Positions 36,886-45,628 of a stretch of DNA of 64,000 nucleotides are shown here, one piece after another (position 1 is the stretch's first letter; every line of letters starts with the position of its first letter). Under the pieces are notes generated by a model. That model had not been told where the DNA came from and did no database searches. It worked only from the letters and a program-made list of their open reading frames with translations. This DNA is from Aphanothece hegewaldii CCALA 016 (GTDB taxonomy: Bacteria; Cyanobacteriota; Cyanobacteriia; Cyanobacteriales; Microcystaceae): the NCBI RefSeq assembly GCF_003007785.1, contig NZ_PXOH01000003.1, positions 62,001 to 126,000 of the forward strand, read 5' to 3'. The position numbers and the translations under genes are program-made.

Positions 36886-37560
36886 TTAAAGTTGTTTATT
36901 TACCTGATTAGACTGGTAATAAATCATTTCTTTACTAATTTTACCGGCTACTCCTTTTAAATTTAATAAGGGTTGAAACGGTAAGTAATCTCCACAATTT
37001 CCTTCACAAAATATAATTTCACCCTTCCGGTTTTTTGCCCACGTTGCGAGTTTTTCATAGTCGATTAAATTGCTACTGTAGCGATAGCCCTTGCCTGATT
37101 CTTCCTTGTAAGGTGGATCGATAAACCATGTTGCTTCTAGATCGTCCGCTTCTGAATAATCTCCACAGATCATTTCCCAATGTTTAATTTTAAATAAATT
37201 TTCTGCCATGCAACGTTTACTAATTTCCCAGTTTCTAGCCAAAACAGGAGTGACTTTTATCGTTTTGTAGTGAAAAGCCATTTTTGTTGCTGCATGGATG
37301 ATATGTAGAAATTCGGAACTTTTGTCGCCAATTTTTAAATCAGGTAGGCTTTTAATTTTAGCGGGTGTTGCCTCATCAATTAACCAGCGCCATACATTTG
37401 CAACCTGTTCATCCTTTTCAATCAAAGTAACACGCTTTTGCCAATTGTTGCCATACAATGAGTATGCTGCGGAACCAGCAAAGGGTTCAACAATAACCCC
37501 AAAATTAGGTAAAGGATAATACTTTGCTATTTGCTTTTTTCGGCCGTAATAATAAAACAT
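36886..37560 (-). CDS. DNA adenine-N6 methyltransferase, D12 class
   Basis: 224 residues. Motif I is VIVEPFAGSAAYSLYG near residue 25 and motif IV is WFIDPPYKEE near 147, the Dam/D12-class pair for adenine. It is shorter than typical Dam (about 270), like several compact or phage-type D12 enzymes. It should protect DNA from the convergent endonuclease, with 4 bp between the stops. Start ATG 37560. An ATACTATAGTAT palindrome 22 bp upstream may place it under the controller protein. Confidence 0.92.
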   Translation of the reverse strand: MFYYYGRKKQIAKYYPLPNFGVIVEPFAGSAAYSLYGNNWQKRVTLIEKDEQVANVWRWLIDEATPAKIKSLPDLKIGDKSSEFLHIIHAATKMAFHYKTIKVTPVLARNWEISKRCMAENLFKIKHWEMICGDYSEADDLEATWFIDPPYKEESGKGYRYSSNLIDYEKLATWAKNRKGEIIFCEGNCGDYLPFQPLLNLKGVAGKISKEMIYYQSNQVNKQL

Positions 37561-37579
37561 TGATTGTAAAACATTTAGT

Positions 37580-37593
37580 GAATACTATAGTAT
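37580..37593. promoter_or_regulatory. Operator-like palindrome upstream of the adenine methylase
   Basis: ATACTATAGTAT at 37582-37593 is a perfect 12-bp palindrome. With the preceding GA it repeats the GAATACTATAGT found at 35939-35950 before the controller gene. It lies about 20 bp before the methylase ATG on the minus strand, overlapping its promoter position. Confidence 0.65.
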
Positions 37594-37715
37594 CAAAAAT
37601 TTTGGTAAGTCAAGCCTTGATTTTTTCCATAATATAAAAAAGTTTAAAATAAACATTGACAAATTATTATAAATATGGTGATAAATAAGTAAAAATTCGT
37701 AGAGCGGTAGGATGG

Positions 37716-37745
37716 GAAAAAAGAAAGAGAGCGATCGCGCCCTCT
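37716..37745 (-). terminator. Terminator of the squalene/phytoene synthase-family gene, containing HIP1
   Basis: On the minus strand AGAGGGCG, loop CGAT and CGCTCTCT form an 8-bp stem (one G-U pair), followed by TTCTTTTTT. The stem-loop includes the HIP1 octamer GCGATCGC at 37731-37738. It lies 37 bp after the stop. Confidence 0.8.
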
Positions 37746-37781
37746 ATCAAAGAAAATATTTTTTTGATGAAATCAGTCTAT

Positions 37782-38597
37782 TTAAGCAGTAATTTTTTGA
37801 ACTAAAGCCATGACATCGCTACGACTAAGTTTTTCTTTACCGAGGGCTAAGACATCTAGAGTACCATGAGCTAAAGCAAGGGGAATTCGACAAAAGTCTA
37901 AGGCAGCCCCCTTGGGGAGAGACTCGGTGTAATAGTCGGCTAAAATGAGGTTACGACGGGCATAGAGGAGCATATCTTTAGATTGCCACCCTTGGGGGAA
38001 GAAATTAACGCCGCGTACCCGGTCATCACGATAATTTCGTAGAATATTAACGGCTTGTAATCCTCTACCAAAACCGATCGCGTGTAAACGATTTGTTCTG
38101 GTTCCATCATGCCAAGCCCATAAATCAGATAAAAGTAGGCCAACAGCACCCGCAACACTGAAGGTATACTTATCTAAATCAGATTCGGTCATAATTTCCC
38201 AGTTGGTTTCCGCCCAATAAGCCATACGATCGGCCATCGCGGCTGTCGCATCCCACACCCGAGGGGCAATGCTTGGAGGGGCGAGTAATGCCCATTCTCC
38301 GATTCTTTGCGTTACTTCAGGGAGTAGGTTTTTATGGTGAGGAGATAAATTGAGAGAAAAGTCATCAATTGTAGAACTTTCAACGGCAGCTTGTAGATTC
38401 AAGCTAATTGTTCTCAACAGTTTTGCTTTAGTAAAATTATCTAAAGTGGGATGGTCTTCGATTTCGTCGATCGCTCGCATACACAAATAAGCTGAGGCAA
38501 CAGCTTCTTGTAGTTGCGATGGCAAACGACTAATAGGTATATGAAAGGTTCGACTGGTTTGCTGGAGAATGGTTAAAGCATTATCACGCAAATTCAT
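37782..38597 (-). CDS. Squalene/phytoene synthase-family protein
   Basis: 271 residues, all helical. Two Asp-rich motifs are present: AIDEIEDHP near residue 41 and NILRNYRDDRVRGVNFFP near 188. They bind Mg2+ and prenyl diphosphate. The sequence QQTSRTFHIPISRLP at the start is family-typical. It could condense farnesyl or geranylgeranyl diphosphate; whether the product is squalene, dehydrosqualene or phytoene is not decidable, and the FFP end of motif 2 leans towards the squalene branch. Single gene with its own terminator. Confidence 0.82.
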   Translation of the reverse strand: MNLRDNALTILQQTSRTFHIPISRLPSQLQEAVASAYLCMRAIDEIEDHPTLDNFTKAKLLRTISLNLQAAVESSTIDDFSLNLSPHHKNLLPEVTQRIGEWALLAPPSIAPRVWDATAAMADRMAYWAETNWEIMTESDLDKYTFSVAGAVGLLLSDLWAWHDGTRTNRLHAIGFGRGLQAVNILRNYRDDRVRGVNFFPQGWQSKDMLLYARRNLILADYYTESLPKGAALDFCRIPLALAHGTLDVLALGKEKLSRSDVMALVQKITA

Positions 38598-38960
38598 TTA
38601 ATACACTCCTCACGCCAACTGATGCAATAGCACACAAATAATATATCCTTGGGATCTAATTCGAGTATTTTGATGTTTCCGACGACAAGATGCTGTCTAT
38701 TGTATTACGATTATCCGAAATTGCAAGAGAACATCAATAGGTTTAAAGTGTGTCTGGGGTTGCACAAAGCTTGTTCTTTCCTTTTGTAAATATTCACTTT
38801 TGTAGTAGTACTCCTCTGTCCAATAAAGAATAAGATTTCCAAAAAAGGTTTCACAATCATTTCATGATTCCTTATGGATGAACCATTATGCTCACTTAAG
38901 ACAGAACAGTTTTCAAATGGGCCGAATCATTTTAAACTGATAAATCTAGCCAGAAATTAG
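38598..38960. other. 363-bp divergent intergenic region
   Basis: AT-rich region between the squalene/phytoene synthase-family gene (minus) and fabZ (plus); it should hold both promoters. No small gene, RNA or strong palindrome was recognised. Confidence 0.5.
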
Positions 38961-39017
38961 ATGACCATTACTTTTTTGCTGGCTTGCTCTTTCAAAGTAT
39001 CTCAAGAAATAATCCCC

Positions 39018-39503
39018 ATGTCTACGATCGTTGATAACAAAATCATCCAAGAACAAGAACAACCGATACAAACGACCTTTACCATCCAAGAGATACAGGA
39101 ATTACTGCCTCACCGCTATCCTTTTGCTTTAGTCGATCGCATTATCGATTATGTTCCAGGTCAAAAAGCTGTAGGCATTAAAAATGTAACGATGAATGAA
39201 CCTTTTTTTCAAGGTCATATTCCTAATATGCCCTTAATGCCTGGTGTTTTAATCGTTGAGGCGATGGCACAAGTCGGGGGAATCGTTTTAGTATTATTAC
39301 CAGGGATGAAAGGTAAGTTTTTTGCTTTTGCAGGAATTGATAAAGTGCGTTTTCGTCGTCGTGTGATTCCTGGTGATCAATTAGTGATGACGGTCGAACT
39401 CAATTCGTTTAAAATGAATCGTATTGCCAAAATGCAAGGCTCAGGATACGTTGATGATCAACTGGTTGTACAGGGTGAGATGATTTTTTCTTTGTTTGAA
39501 TAA
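39018..39503 (+). CDS. fabZ: 3-hydroxyacyl-[ACP] dehydratase
   Basis: 161 residues from ATG 39018, the usual family length; an in-frame ATG at 38961 would add 19 hydrophobic residues. Catalytic His is in [14 protein letters not shown], and Glu in [32 protein letters not shown]-like [17 protein letters not shown] is typical. It dehydrates 3-hydroxyacyl-ACP in fatty-acid (and lipid A) synthesis. lpxC and lpxA, often neighbours, are not present, so it stands alone. Confidence 0.95.
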   Translation: MSTIVDNKIIQEQEQPIQTTFTIQEIQELLPHRYPFALVDRIIDYVPGQKAVGIKNVTMNEPFFQGHIPNMPLMPGVLIVEAMAQVGGIVLVLLPGMKGKFFAFAGIDKVRFRRRVIPGDQLVMTVELNSFKMNRIAKMQGSGYVDDQLVVQGEMIFSLFE

Positions 39504-39837
39504 CTAAATACTGGGTAAAAGTAAAAGATTAGAAAGACAAAACCCTCATTAATGACCCAATATAAAAACTTTTGTATTACTAGGAAAACCCCTGAAAATG
39601 GCTTGAAGTCTTTAAGCTATTGAAAAGTTATCAACTGGGTCCTCAAAACCGATTAAAATTTTTCGGATGAAAGTCGCCTCAAAAATAGTTTGGTTACTTT
39701 TTAACAAACTGTTACACGAACTCTTTATTTAGTACATCGTTGCTTGACCCATAGGCACAATATACTTATGGGTCTTTTATAATGAAAAAACTTGCTAAAC
39801 TAAACCTTAAATCACGAATTCAACAGGAGACACAAAA
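39504..39837. other. 334-bp intergenic region upstream of the Tic20 gene
   Basis: Contains one convincing hairpin: GACCCATA (39746-39753) with TATGGGTC (39767-39774), 13-nt loop, followed by TTTTAT. It could terminate fabZ (distant) or regulate the next gene, 64 bp downstream. No coding sequence is supported. Confidence 0.5.
39746..39779 (+). terminator. Hairpin with T run before the Tic20 gene
   Basis: A perfect 8-bp stem (GACCCATA / TATGGGTC) followed directly by TTTT. The geometry is that of an intrinsic terminator; its position, 243 bp after fabZ and 59 bp before the next ATG, also permits attenuation in a leader. Confidence 0.55.
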
Positions 39838-40314
39838 ATGACTTGGCGAGGTTCAACCGACGTAAAAGACCGTATTTTTGGGGCTTTGGTTTATATTATG
39901 CCTTTGGCCTCTGCTTTTAACTTTGGAACATTTTTAATTGCACAATTTCCGATTCTAGCTTATCTTGCGATTCCTCTACTGCCAATGGCTGTGGTTAGAA
40001 GTATTCCATTTGGTAATTTAATTCTATTTTTTGTGTTGTTCCTGGCAGTTGTGAGAAACCCAAAAATTAGCCATTTTATTCGCTTTAATACGATGCAGGC
40101 TATTTTAATTGACATCTTAGTCTTTTTAGCTGGCTTAGTCTTTTCTCTACTAATGCAAGGAACAGGAGGTGGTTTACTAACTGAAACATTATTTAATGTA
40201 ATCTTTTTAGGGACTTTAGCCGCTTGCGTCTATTCGATTATTCAGTCTATTATAGGAAAATACGCGGAAATTCCCACAATTTCGGAGGCCGCTTATATGC
40301 AGGTTCGCTATTAA
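39838..40314 (+). CDS. Tic20-family membrane protein
   Basis: 158 residues, four predicted membrane spans. WRGSTDVKDRIFGALVYIMPLA at the start and NPKISHFIRFNTMQAILIDI in the middle are diagnostic of the Tic20 family. Plastid Tic20 is a channel component of the inner-envelope import complex; the cyanobacterial function is unknown. Start ATG 39838, preceded by AACAGGAGAC, a good ribosome binding site. Confidence 0.9.
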   Translation: MTWRGSTDVKDRIFGALVYIMPLASAFNFGTFLIAQFPILAYLAIPLLPMAVVRSIPFGNLILFFVLFLAVVRNPKISHFIRFNTMQAILIDILVFLAGLVFSLLMQGTGGGLLTETLFNVIFLGTLAACVYSIIQSIIGKYAEIPTISEAAYMQVRY

Positions 40315-40484
40315 TTCAGTCGGTCATCAATGAACAGAAAATCCCAAGCGTAGACTACAAGCTTGGTGTTGGTTGAGGCAACTTTTACCGAAATTAATCG
40401 GTCTAATCAGGAAAAACTTCATGTTTTGCTATTGATTCGCTCTCTTCTCTTCTTACGGCTGTTTTTTGATGTGAGTTTGTTCTT

Positions 40485-41861
40485 ATGTCAAGTCGTCCAA
40501 TCAAACACGTTTTACGCAAACTCAATATGGAACGGCGTAAATTAACCCTAATCAGCCCAAAAACCCCCAAACAAGTTAATCGGTGGTTTAAATGGTTATC
40601 TCCAGGATTGTTTATCAAACGCTGGTTATTGATTAGTTTAACAGGTGCATCGCTTTTGTTATTGGGTTTGGCGATTTGGGTTAAGTTAACGCCAATCAAT
40701 CGTTTAATTGGATTCGTCTCTCAACTGCTAGAACTGATTACACGTCTGATTCCTAGTTATGTATCGGGCCCACTTGCCATTATTATCGGTTTATTTTTGT
40801 TATTGTGGGGTCAAAGTCGTACTGTCAATTCAATCACCGAAGCATTACAACCCGATAGTGATCAGGAATTAGTCGATGTCTTGCTAACCCATCGTCGTCT
40901 CAACCGGGGTCCGAAAATCGTCGCTATTGGGGGTGGAACGGGTCTATCAACGCTCCTTAGAGGTCTAAAGCAATATAGTGCCAATATTACCGCAATTGTC
41001 ACAGTAGCCGATGATGGTGGGTCATCAGGACGACTGCGGCGCGAAATTGGCGTTTTACCTCCAGGTGATATCCGTAACTGTCTAGCTGCTTTAGCTGATG
41101 AGGAAAAGCTATTAACAGAATTGTTTCAATATCGGTTTAAAGCAGGTGATGGCTTAAGTGGTCATAGTTTTGGTAATTTATTCTTAACGGTGATGACGGA
41201 AGTAACGGGCGATCTCGAAAGGGCGATCGCTGCTAGTTCCAAAGTTCTCGCAGTCAGAGGAAAAGTCTTACCAGCAACCCTTAGTGATGTTCGTCTGTGG
41301 GCTCAATTAACTGATGGACGACTGATTAAGGGTGAGTCGAAAATTACGGAGGCAAACGGGAAAATTAGTCTCATTGGTTGCGATCCACCCGATCCCCCCG
41401 CCTTACCTGCTGCGATTCGTGCTATTGAAGACGCAGACTGTATTATTATTGGACCTGGAAGTTTATATACTAGCGTGATTCCTAATTTACTCGTTCCAGG
41501 AATCCGAGAAGCACTTGCTAAAGTAAATGTTCCTCGTATCTATATTTGTAATATTATGACTGAAGTTGGCGAGACGGATAATTATACGGTTAGCGATCAT
41601 CTTCGGGCAATTGATCGCGTTTGTGAAAAAAGAGTTTTTGATGCTGTTTTAGCCCAAAAATTACCACCTTCTCCATTTGCTTTAAAACGTTATGCAGCAG
41701 AAAACTGTCACCCTGTATATTTAGATCGAGAGGAAATTTCCCGTTTAGGTTGTCTTTTGGTTTTGGCGAATGTTATGGATGAAAATGAGGAAACTGGTTA
41801 TGTTCGTCATGATCCACAACGTTTAGCTAGAGTTTTTCTCCGATGGTATAGTGACAATTAA
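40485..41861 (+). CDS. yvcK: YvcK/CofD-like protein
   Basis: 458 residues. Two N-terminal membrane spans (about 48-65 and 85-108) precede the cytoplasmic YvcK domain beginning [20 protein letters not shown] near 142, with [31 protein letters not shown] and [18 protein letters not shown]. Family members bind UDP-N-acetylglucosamine and link carbon status to cell-wall synthesis. The membrane anchor is a cyanobacterial-type addition to the Bacillus protein. The next gene, tsaE, starts at or just past its stop. Confidence 0.93.
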   Translation: MSSRPIKHVLRKLNMERRKLTLISPKTPKQVNRWFKWLSPGLFIKRWLLISLTGASLLLLGLAIWVKLTPINRLIGFVSQLLELITRLIPSYVSGPLAIIIGLFLLLWGQSRTVNSITEALQPDSDQELVDVLLTHRRLNRGPKIVAIGGGTGLSTLLRGLKQYSANITAIVTVADDGGSSGRLRREIGVLPPGDIRNCLAALADEEKLLTELFQYRFKAGDGLSGHSFGNLFLTVMTEVTGDLERAIAASSKVLAVRGKVLPATLSDVRLWAQLTDGRLIKGESKITEANGKISLIGCDPPDPPALPAAIRAIEDADCIIIGPGSLYTSVIPNLLVPGIREALAKVNVPRIYICNIMTEVGETDNYTVSDHLRAIDRVCEKRVFDAVLAQKLPPSPFALKRYAAENCHPVYLDREEISRLGCLLVLANVMDENEETGYVRHDPQRLARVFLRWYSDN

Positions 41862-41862
41862 T

Positions 41863-42321
41863 ATGATTAATTTTATTCTATCTGATGCCGATTCAACACA
41901 GAATTTAGGACTAAAATTAGGAGAATTACTGCCCGCAGGAAGTGTGATTTTATTAACGGGCGAGTTGGGGGCAGGCAAAACAACTTTTGTTCAAGGATTG
42001 GGTTTAGGATTAGGAATAAAAGATGCGATCGTTAGTCCTACTTTTACTCTTGTTTCTGAATATTTAGAAGGACGTTTACCGCTTTATCATCTGGATTTAT
42101 ACCGTTTAGAAACCACAGAAGTCAATCAATTATATCTAGAATCCTATTGGGAAGGAATTGATGTCCCTTTAGGCATTACTGCGATTGAATGGGCGCAACG
42201 TCTACCCGATAAACCTCATCAATATATTGATATTCATTTATCTTATTTACCTGAAAAAGGTCGTCAAGCTACTCTTAAACTCGTCGGAAATTTGTTGATT
42301 AATTTGGAGCTACTTCTATAA
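41863..42321 (+). CDS. tsaE: tRNA threonylcarbamoyladenosine biosynthesis protein TsaE
   Basis: 152 residues from ATG 41863; an in-frame GTG at 41851 would overlap yvcK. Walker A is TGELGAGKTTFVQGLG; VSPTFTLVSEY, LYHLDLYRLE and AIEWAQRLPD complete the pattern. TsaE is the ATPase that resets the TsaBD complex making t6A37 in ANN-decoding tRNAs. It begins 1 bp after yvcK and is surely co-transcribed. Confidence 0.95.
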   Translation: MINFILSDADSTQNLGLKLGELLPAGSVILLTGELGAGKTTFVQGLGLGLGIKDAIVSPTFTLVSEYLEGRLPLYHLDLYRLETTEVNQLYLESYWEGIDVPLGITAIEWAQRLPDKPHQYIDIHLSYLPEKGRQATLKLVGNLLINLELLL

Positions 42322-43350
42322 TTATTTAATCCATTTATTAACTAAAGGCTGTAATTTGATTTCAACCCAATAAGATAAACCGAGAATTAAGAGTAACTTA
42401 ATAATATAATTAATAAAAATATTAGGAATAATAGGCTGTAAGTTGAGTTGCTCTAAAATTGGATAATGAAAAATGTATATACCATAAGAAATCGGTGCAA
42501 TTAGGGTGAAAACACCAAATAAATTATCGAAATATTTTAATTTATTTTTATACCACAGTAAACCTATTGATACTGCAATGGTAGCAGTCGCAAAATGTCG
42601 TAAGCAGACAAAAGGATAATAACCAAACTGTAATTTTTCAGTATTCAGAACTGGAATTGTAATTAAAGCAGTCATGAAGAAGAGAGAAAAAATAATAGGT
42701 GTCATATTTTTCCAAGTATATTTTTTCTGACTCATCCAGATTGAAGCGGCTTCTACTCCCGACCACCAAATGATAAAATAGGATAACCATAAAGCAACTT
42801 GGTTAGGAATAATCATATAATTGATGAGAGCAAGAGCAGACAATCCTAAAATAAAATAGATTCTAACTGGCTGTTTAGGTAATAATTTATAGCAAGGGAA
42901 AAATAACATATAAAACCACCATTCATAAGACAAACTCCAAAGAGGATAGTTTTTTAAGAAAGGATGAAACCAAGTCCCTGGCTTGACTGAGCCAAAATCT
43001 TGTAACATGAAAAGATTGCCTAAAAATTCATTTAATTTAAACTCTTTAGACAAATTATTCTGAACAGCAAAAATAAGAATAGAAAGTATTATAGAAATTA
43101 TAAACGGAAAATAAATTCGTCTAAACCGTTTAATAAAATAATCCTTAAAAGTAATATTTTGTTTTTTATAAACCGAATAAGCAATAACAAAGCCACTGAG
43201 TAAGAAAAAAAGAATAACGGCTTCTTGTCCAAAGGAAAAAAAGACATCTTTAATTAGAGGTGGGACAGCTTGAATCGGTGTAATAATGTGATAAACAACA
43301 ACATAACAAGCAGCTAGTCCTCTAATTGCATCTAACTTTTGTAAGTGCAT
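42322..43350 (-). CDS. Acyltransferase family 3 (OafA-like) membrane protein
   Basis: 342 residues, about ten membrane spans. LDAIRGLAACYVVVYHI with catalytic His21, LFFLLSGFVIAYS, FKDYFIKRFRRIYFPF and the LWSLSYEWWFYMLFFP box are characteristic of acyltransferase 3. It acetylates sugars of surface polysaccharides or exported molecules. Its stop abuts the tsaE stop (convergent). It may modify the EPS made by the other loci, but there is no direct linkage. Confidence 0.92.
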   Translation of the reverse strand: MHLQKLDAIRGLAACYVVVYHIITPIQAVPPLIKDVFFSFGQEAVILFFLLSGFVIAYSVYKKQNITFKDYFIKRFRRIYFPFIISIILSILIFAVQNNLSKEFKLNEFLGNLFMLQDFGSVKPGTWFHPFLKNYPLWSLSYEWWFYMLFFPCYKLLPKQPVRIYFILGLSALALINYMIIPNQVALWLSYFIIWWSGVEAASIWMSQKKYTWKNMTPIIFSLFFMTALITIPVLNTEKLQFGYYPFVCLRHFATATIAVSIGLLWYKNKLKYFDNLFGVFTLIAPISYGIYIFHYPILEQLNLQPIIPNIFINYIIKLLLILGLSYWVEIKLQPLVNKWIK

Positions 43351-43449
43351 GGCCAGAAGATAAATAAATATGGACTCAATGTAACATTACTTATTGATTA
43401 AAGCTAGTGCAGATCGAGTCAAATATTTTAATTGTTTTTATAGATTAAT

Positions 43450-44529
43450 TTAGTCATCCATTTGCCAAGGTTCAATGAGATTATTTTCATCAAGAATTCT
43501 TTTGGGACGTAAGACTAAAATAACTTGTCCGAGTAAAGGGATAGTCGGTTCTTCTTCAAACCATTGAAAGATTAGTTTGTTTTCTTGTTCGACTAAAAAA
43601 TAACTATTGACATCCCATTGTTTAATGACTCGTTCGACAATAACTAAAACTTCTTCGGTTTTCCCCAATACATTAATCGGTAATTGTTCACTATTGCAGA
43701 CAATAACAACTGGATCGATCGCTTTTAAAACCGCTTGCCATCCTGGTAAAGCCACCATTCGACCCGAACCCGAATAGGTAATGATCCCAAAAGGTTCTTC
43801 AGCGATGATCTTATCTACTGATTCTAACTCTTGTTTCGTGATTGGATATTTTCCAACAACACCCACAACTCTAGATAATTCTTCTTCTTCTTCGAGACGA
43901 TGTAGCGGTAATAAGGGCGCACTCCGACTCGACGTAATGGTAAAATCACTTAATAGCCGCTCTATAGCTTGACGAGAAGTAGCTGACTGAGCAAATCTTA
44001 ACCCTTTAGCAATCAAACGCGATCGATCTTGTAAATCTTTAATTTGTCTAGCGCGTTTCCAACATTGATAAGCAACCGCATCACCCGCTACTTTAGTAAA
44101 ATCTGCTGGAACTTGTGACAGACGAAAAAATTCTTGTATCGCTTTGGCTGCATCTTTTGCTTCATCGGCTTCTAATCTTTTGTGATAAGCTAATTCCACA
44201 GCCGCCGCACGTTGATCTTGATTAAGAATACGAAACTCGTATAATACATCACTACGAGGACCGCGACAATAAGCTAAAATATCTTCTGACACATTAGCTT
44301 GTAGTAAACTGTCGTAAACTTGAGCCGCCACAATAATTAAATTTTGCTGACTCGTTTGAAACCCAGTTTGTTCAAAAATATCTTGAGCCAGATAACCCGC
44401 TTTTTGCAGTTTTTGACACTTTTTACCCCAGTCGACCCAAGATCCCTCTTTATGTAAAAGAGAGCGTATAAGTTCGGTTACTTCTTCATCAGATAACGTT
44501 AAGGACGTGTTGAGTGGATTTTCGGTCAT
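43450..44529 (-). CDS. raf1: Rubisco accumulation factor 1
   Basis: 359 residues from ATG 44529; an upstream in-frame start would add 20 residues lacking conservation. N-terminal helical domain (LIRSLLHKEGSWVDWGKKCQKLQKAGY, with QDIFEQTGFQ) and C-terminal beta-rich dimerisation domain (RVVGVVGKYPITKQELESVDKI, then EEPFGIITYSGSGRMVALPGWQ). Raf1 dimers clamp RbcL dimers during Rubisco assembly. It is divergent from the carboxysome shell gene ccmO, 131 bp away, which links Rubisco assembly with the microcompartment. Confidence 0.95.
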   Translation of the reverse strand: MTENPLNTSLTLSDEEVTELIRSLLHKEGSWVDWGKKCQKLQKAGYLAQDIFEQTGFQTSQQNLIIVAAQVYDSLLQANVSEDILAYCRGPRSDVLYEFRILNQDQRAAAVELAYHKRLEADEAKDAAKAIQEFFRLSQVPADFTKVAGDAVAYQCWKRARQIKDLQDRSRLIAKGLRFAQSATSRQAIERLLSDFTITSSRSAPLLPLHRLEEEEELSRVVGVVGKYPITKQELESVDKIIAEEPFGIITYSGSGRMVALPGWQAVLKAIDPVVIVCNSEQLPINVLGKTEEVLVIVERVIKQWDVNSYFLVEQENKLIFQWFEEEPTIPLLGQVILVLRPKRILDENNLIEPWQMDD

Positions 44530-44659
44530 ACGATGATTACTATAAATTATGCGTGTAGTTAAAAATCTTAAGGCTCGATTAATATTCACAGGCTAAACTA
44601 GATAGTAACAGAATAGCTGACAACAAAACTATACGACGAGTCGGGCAGGCTAACCATCA
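44530..44659. promoter_or_regulatory. Shared raf1/ccmO divergent promoter region
   Basis: A 130-bp gap between the starts of raf1 (minus) and ccmO (plus). Both promoters must lie here, so coordinated control is possible. No clear transcription-factor palindrome is visible by eye. Confidence 0.5.
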
Positions 44660-45475
44660 ATGTCACAATTAGATAGACGCAAACCCATTTCAACCTCTAA
44701 CCCCCCATCTAGGAGGCCGAGTAAATCAAAGAAACTAGCGCAAGATAGCGCATTGGGTTTGGTTTCAACGACAAGTTTTCCAGCCATTGTAGGAACGGCT
44801 GATATGATGCTAAAGTCGGCTGAAGTGACTTTAGTCGGATATGAGAAAATTGGCGGGGGTCACTGTACAGCAATTGTCCGGGGAAATATTGCTGATGTTC
44901 GTTTGGCGGTAGAAGAAGGTGCAAGAACCGCCGAGCAATTTGGCCAATTAGTTTCTAAACTGGTAATTGCTCGTCCGATGCCCAATTTAGAAGCGGTGTT
45001 CCCTATTGGTAGTCGTCTTGCCGAAATTGCTCAAAGTCAGAAGGGATACAGTCGTCTGAGTAATACATCCATTGGGTTACTGGAAACGAGAGGTTTTCCC
45101 GCAATGGTGGGGGCGGCTGATGCGATGATGAAATCAGCAGATGTACAACTCGCTTCTTATGAAACCATTGGTGATGGCTTGTGTACTGCTATTATACGGG
45201 GATCGGTGGCTAATGTGGCTGTAGCGATCGAAGCAGGAATGGCAGAAGCAGAACGCATCGGCGAATTACACGCAGTCATGATTATTCCAAGACTCCTCGA
45301 AGACTTAGAACATACTTTACCTGTGGCTAGTTGTTGGATAGAACAACCCGAAGCTTTACCGATGTTGATGCCGAATACGGTTCGAGAAAAACAACGCGAG
45401 TTAGTCGCTTTACCTGAGTTAGAAAAAGTCTCAATGCCGATGAGAAAGAAAATAGAAGAAGATTTACCCTTATAG
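44660..45475 (+). CDS. ccmO: Carboxysome shell protein with two BMC domains
   Basis: 271 residues: basic, Ser/Pro-rich N-terminus (1-28), BMC domain 1 (about 31-115, ALGLVSTTSFPAIVGTADMMLKSA), linker, BMC domain 2 (about 135-220, SIGLLETRGFPAMVGAADAMMKSA), and a charged C-terminal tail. Tandem BMC domains and length identify CcmO, a trimeric component of the beta-carboxysome shell. The main ccmKLMN cluster is not in the window; a detached ccmO is common. Start ATG 44660. Confidence 0.96.
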   Translation: MSQLDRRKPISTSNPPSRRPSKSKKLAQDSALGLVSTTSFPAIVGTADMMLKSAEVTLVGYEKIGGGHCTAIVRGNIADVRLAVEEGARTAEQFGQLVSKLVIARPMPNLEAVFPIGSRLAEIAQSQKGYSRLSNTSIGLLETRGFPAMVGAADAMMKSADVQLASYETIGDGLCTAIIRGSVANVAVAIEAGMAEAERIGELHAVMIIPRLLEDLEHTLPVASCWIEQPEALPMLMPNTVREKQRELVALPELEKVSMPMRKKIEEDLPL

Positions 45476-45576
45476 ACCGAACACGATGGGGCGGTGCATA
45501 ATTGTCCTTTTTGAGGTTAGCACAAAAACAGTACTTTACTGGAGAATTTCTTCCAATAAATTTTATGTTCGCCAAA

Positions 45577-45600
45577 ATATGTTAAAATGTCTTAACATAT
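45577..45600. promoter_or_regulatory. Perfect inverted repeat upstream of rimO
   Basis: ATATGTTAA (45577-45585) and TTAACATAT (45592-45600), 9-bp arms with a 6-nt spacer, lie 28 bp before the rimO ATG. Without a T run, an operator or mRNA leader hairpin is more likely than a terminator. Confidence 0.55.
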
Positions 45601-45628
45601 AGAAATGGTTACGAATTTTTCTTAAAGC

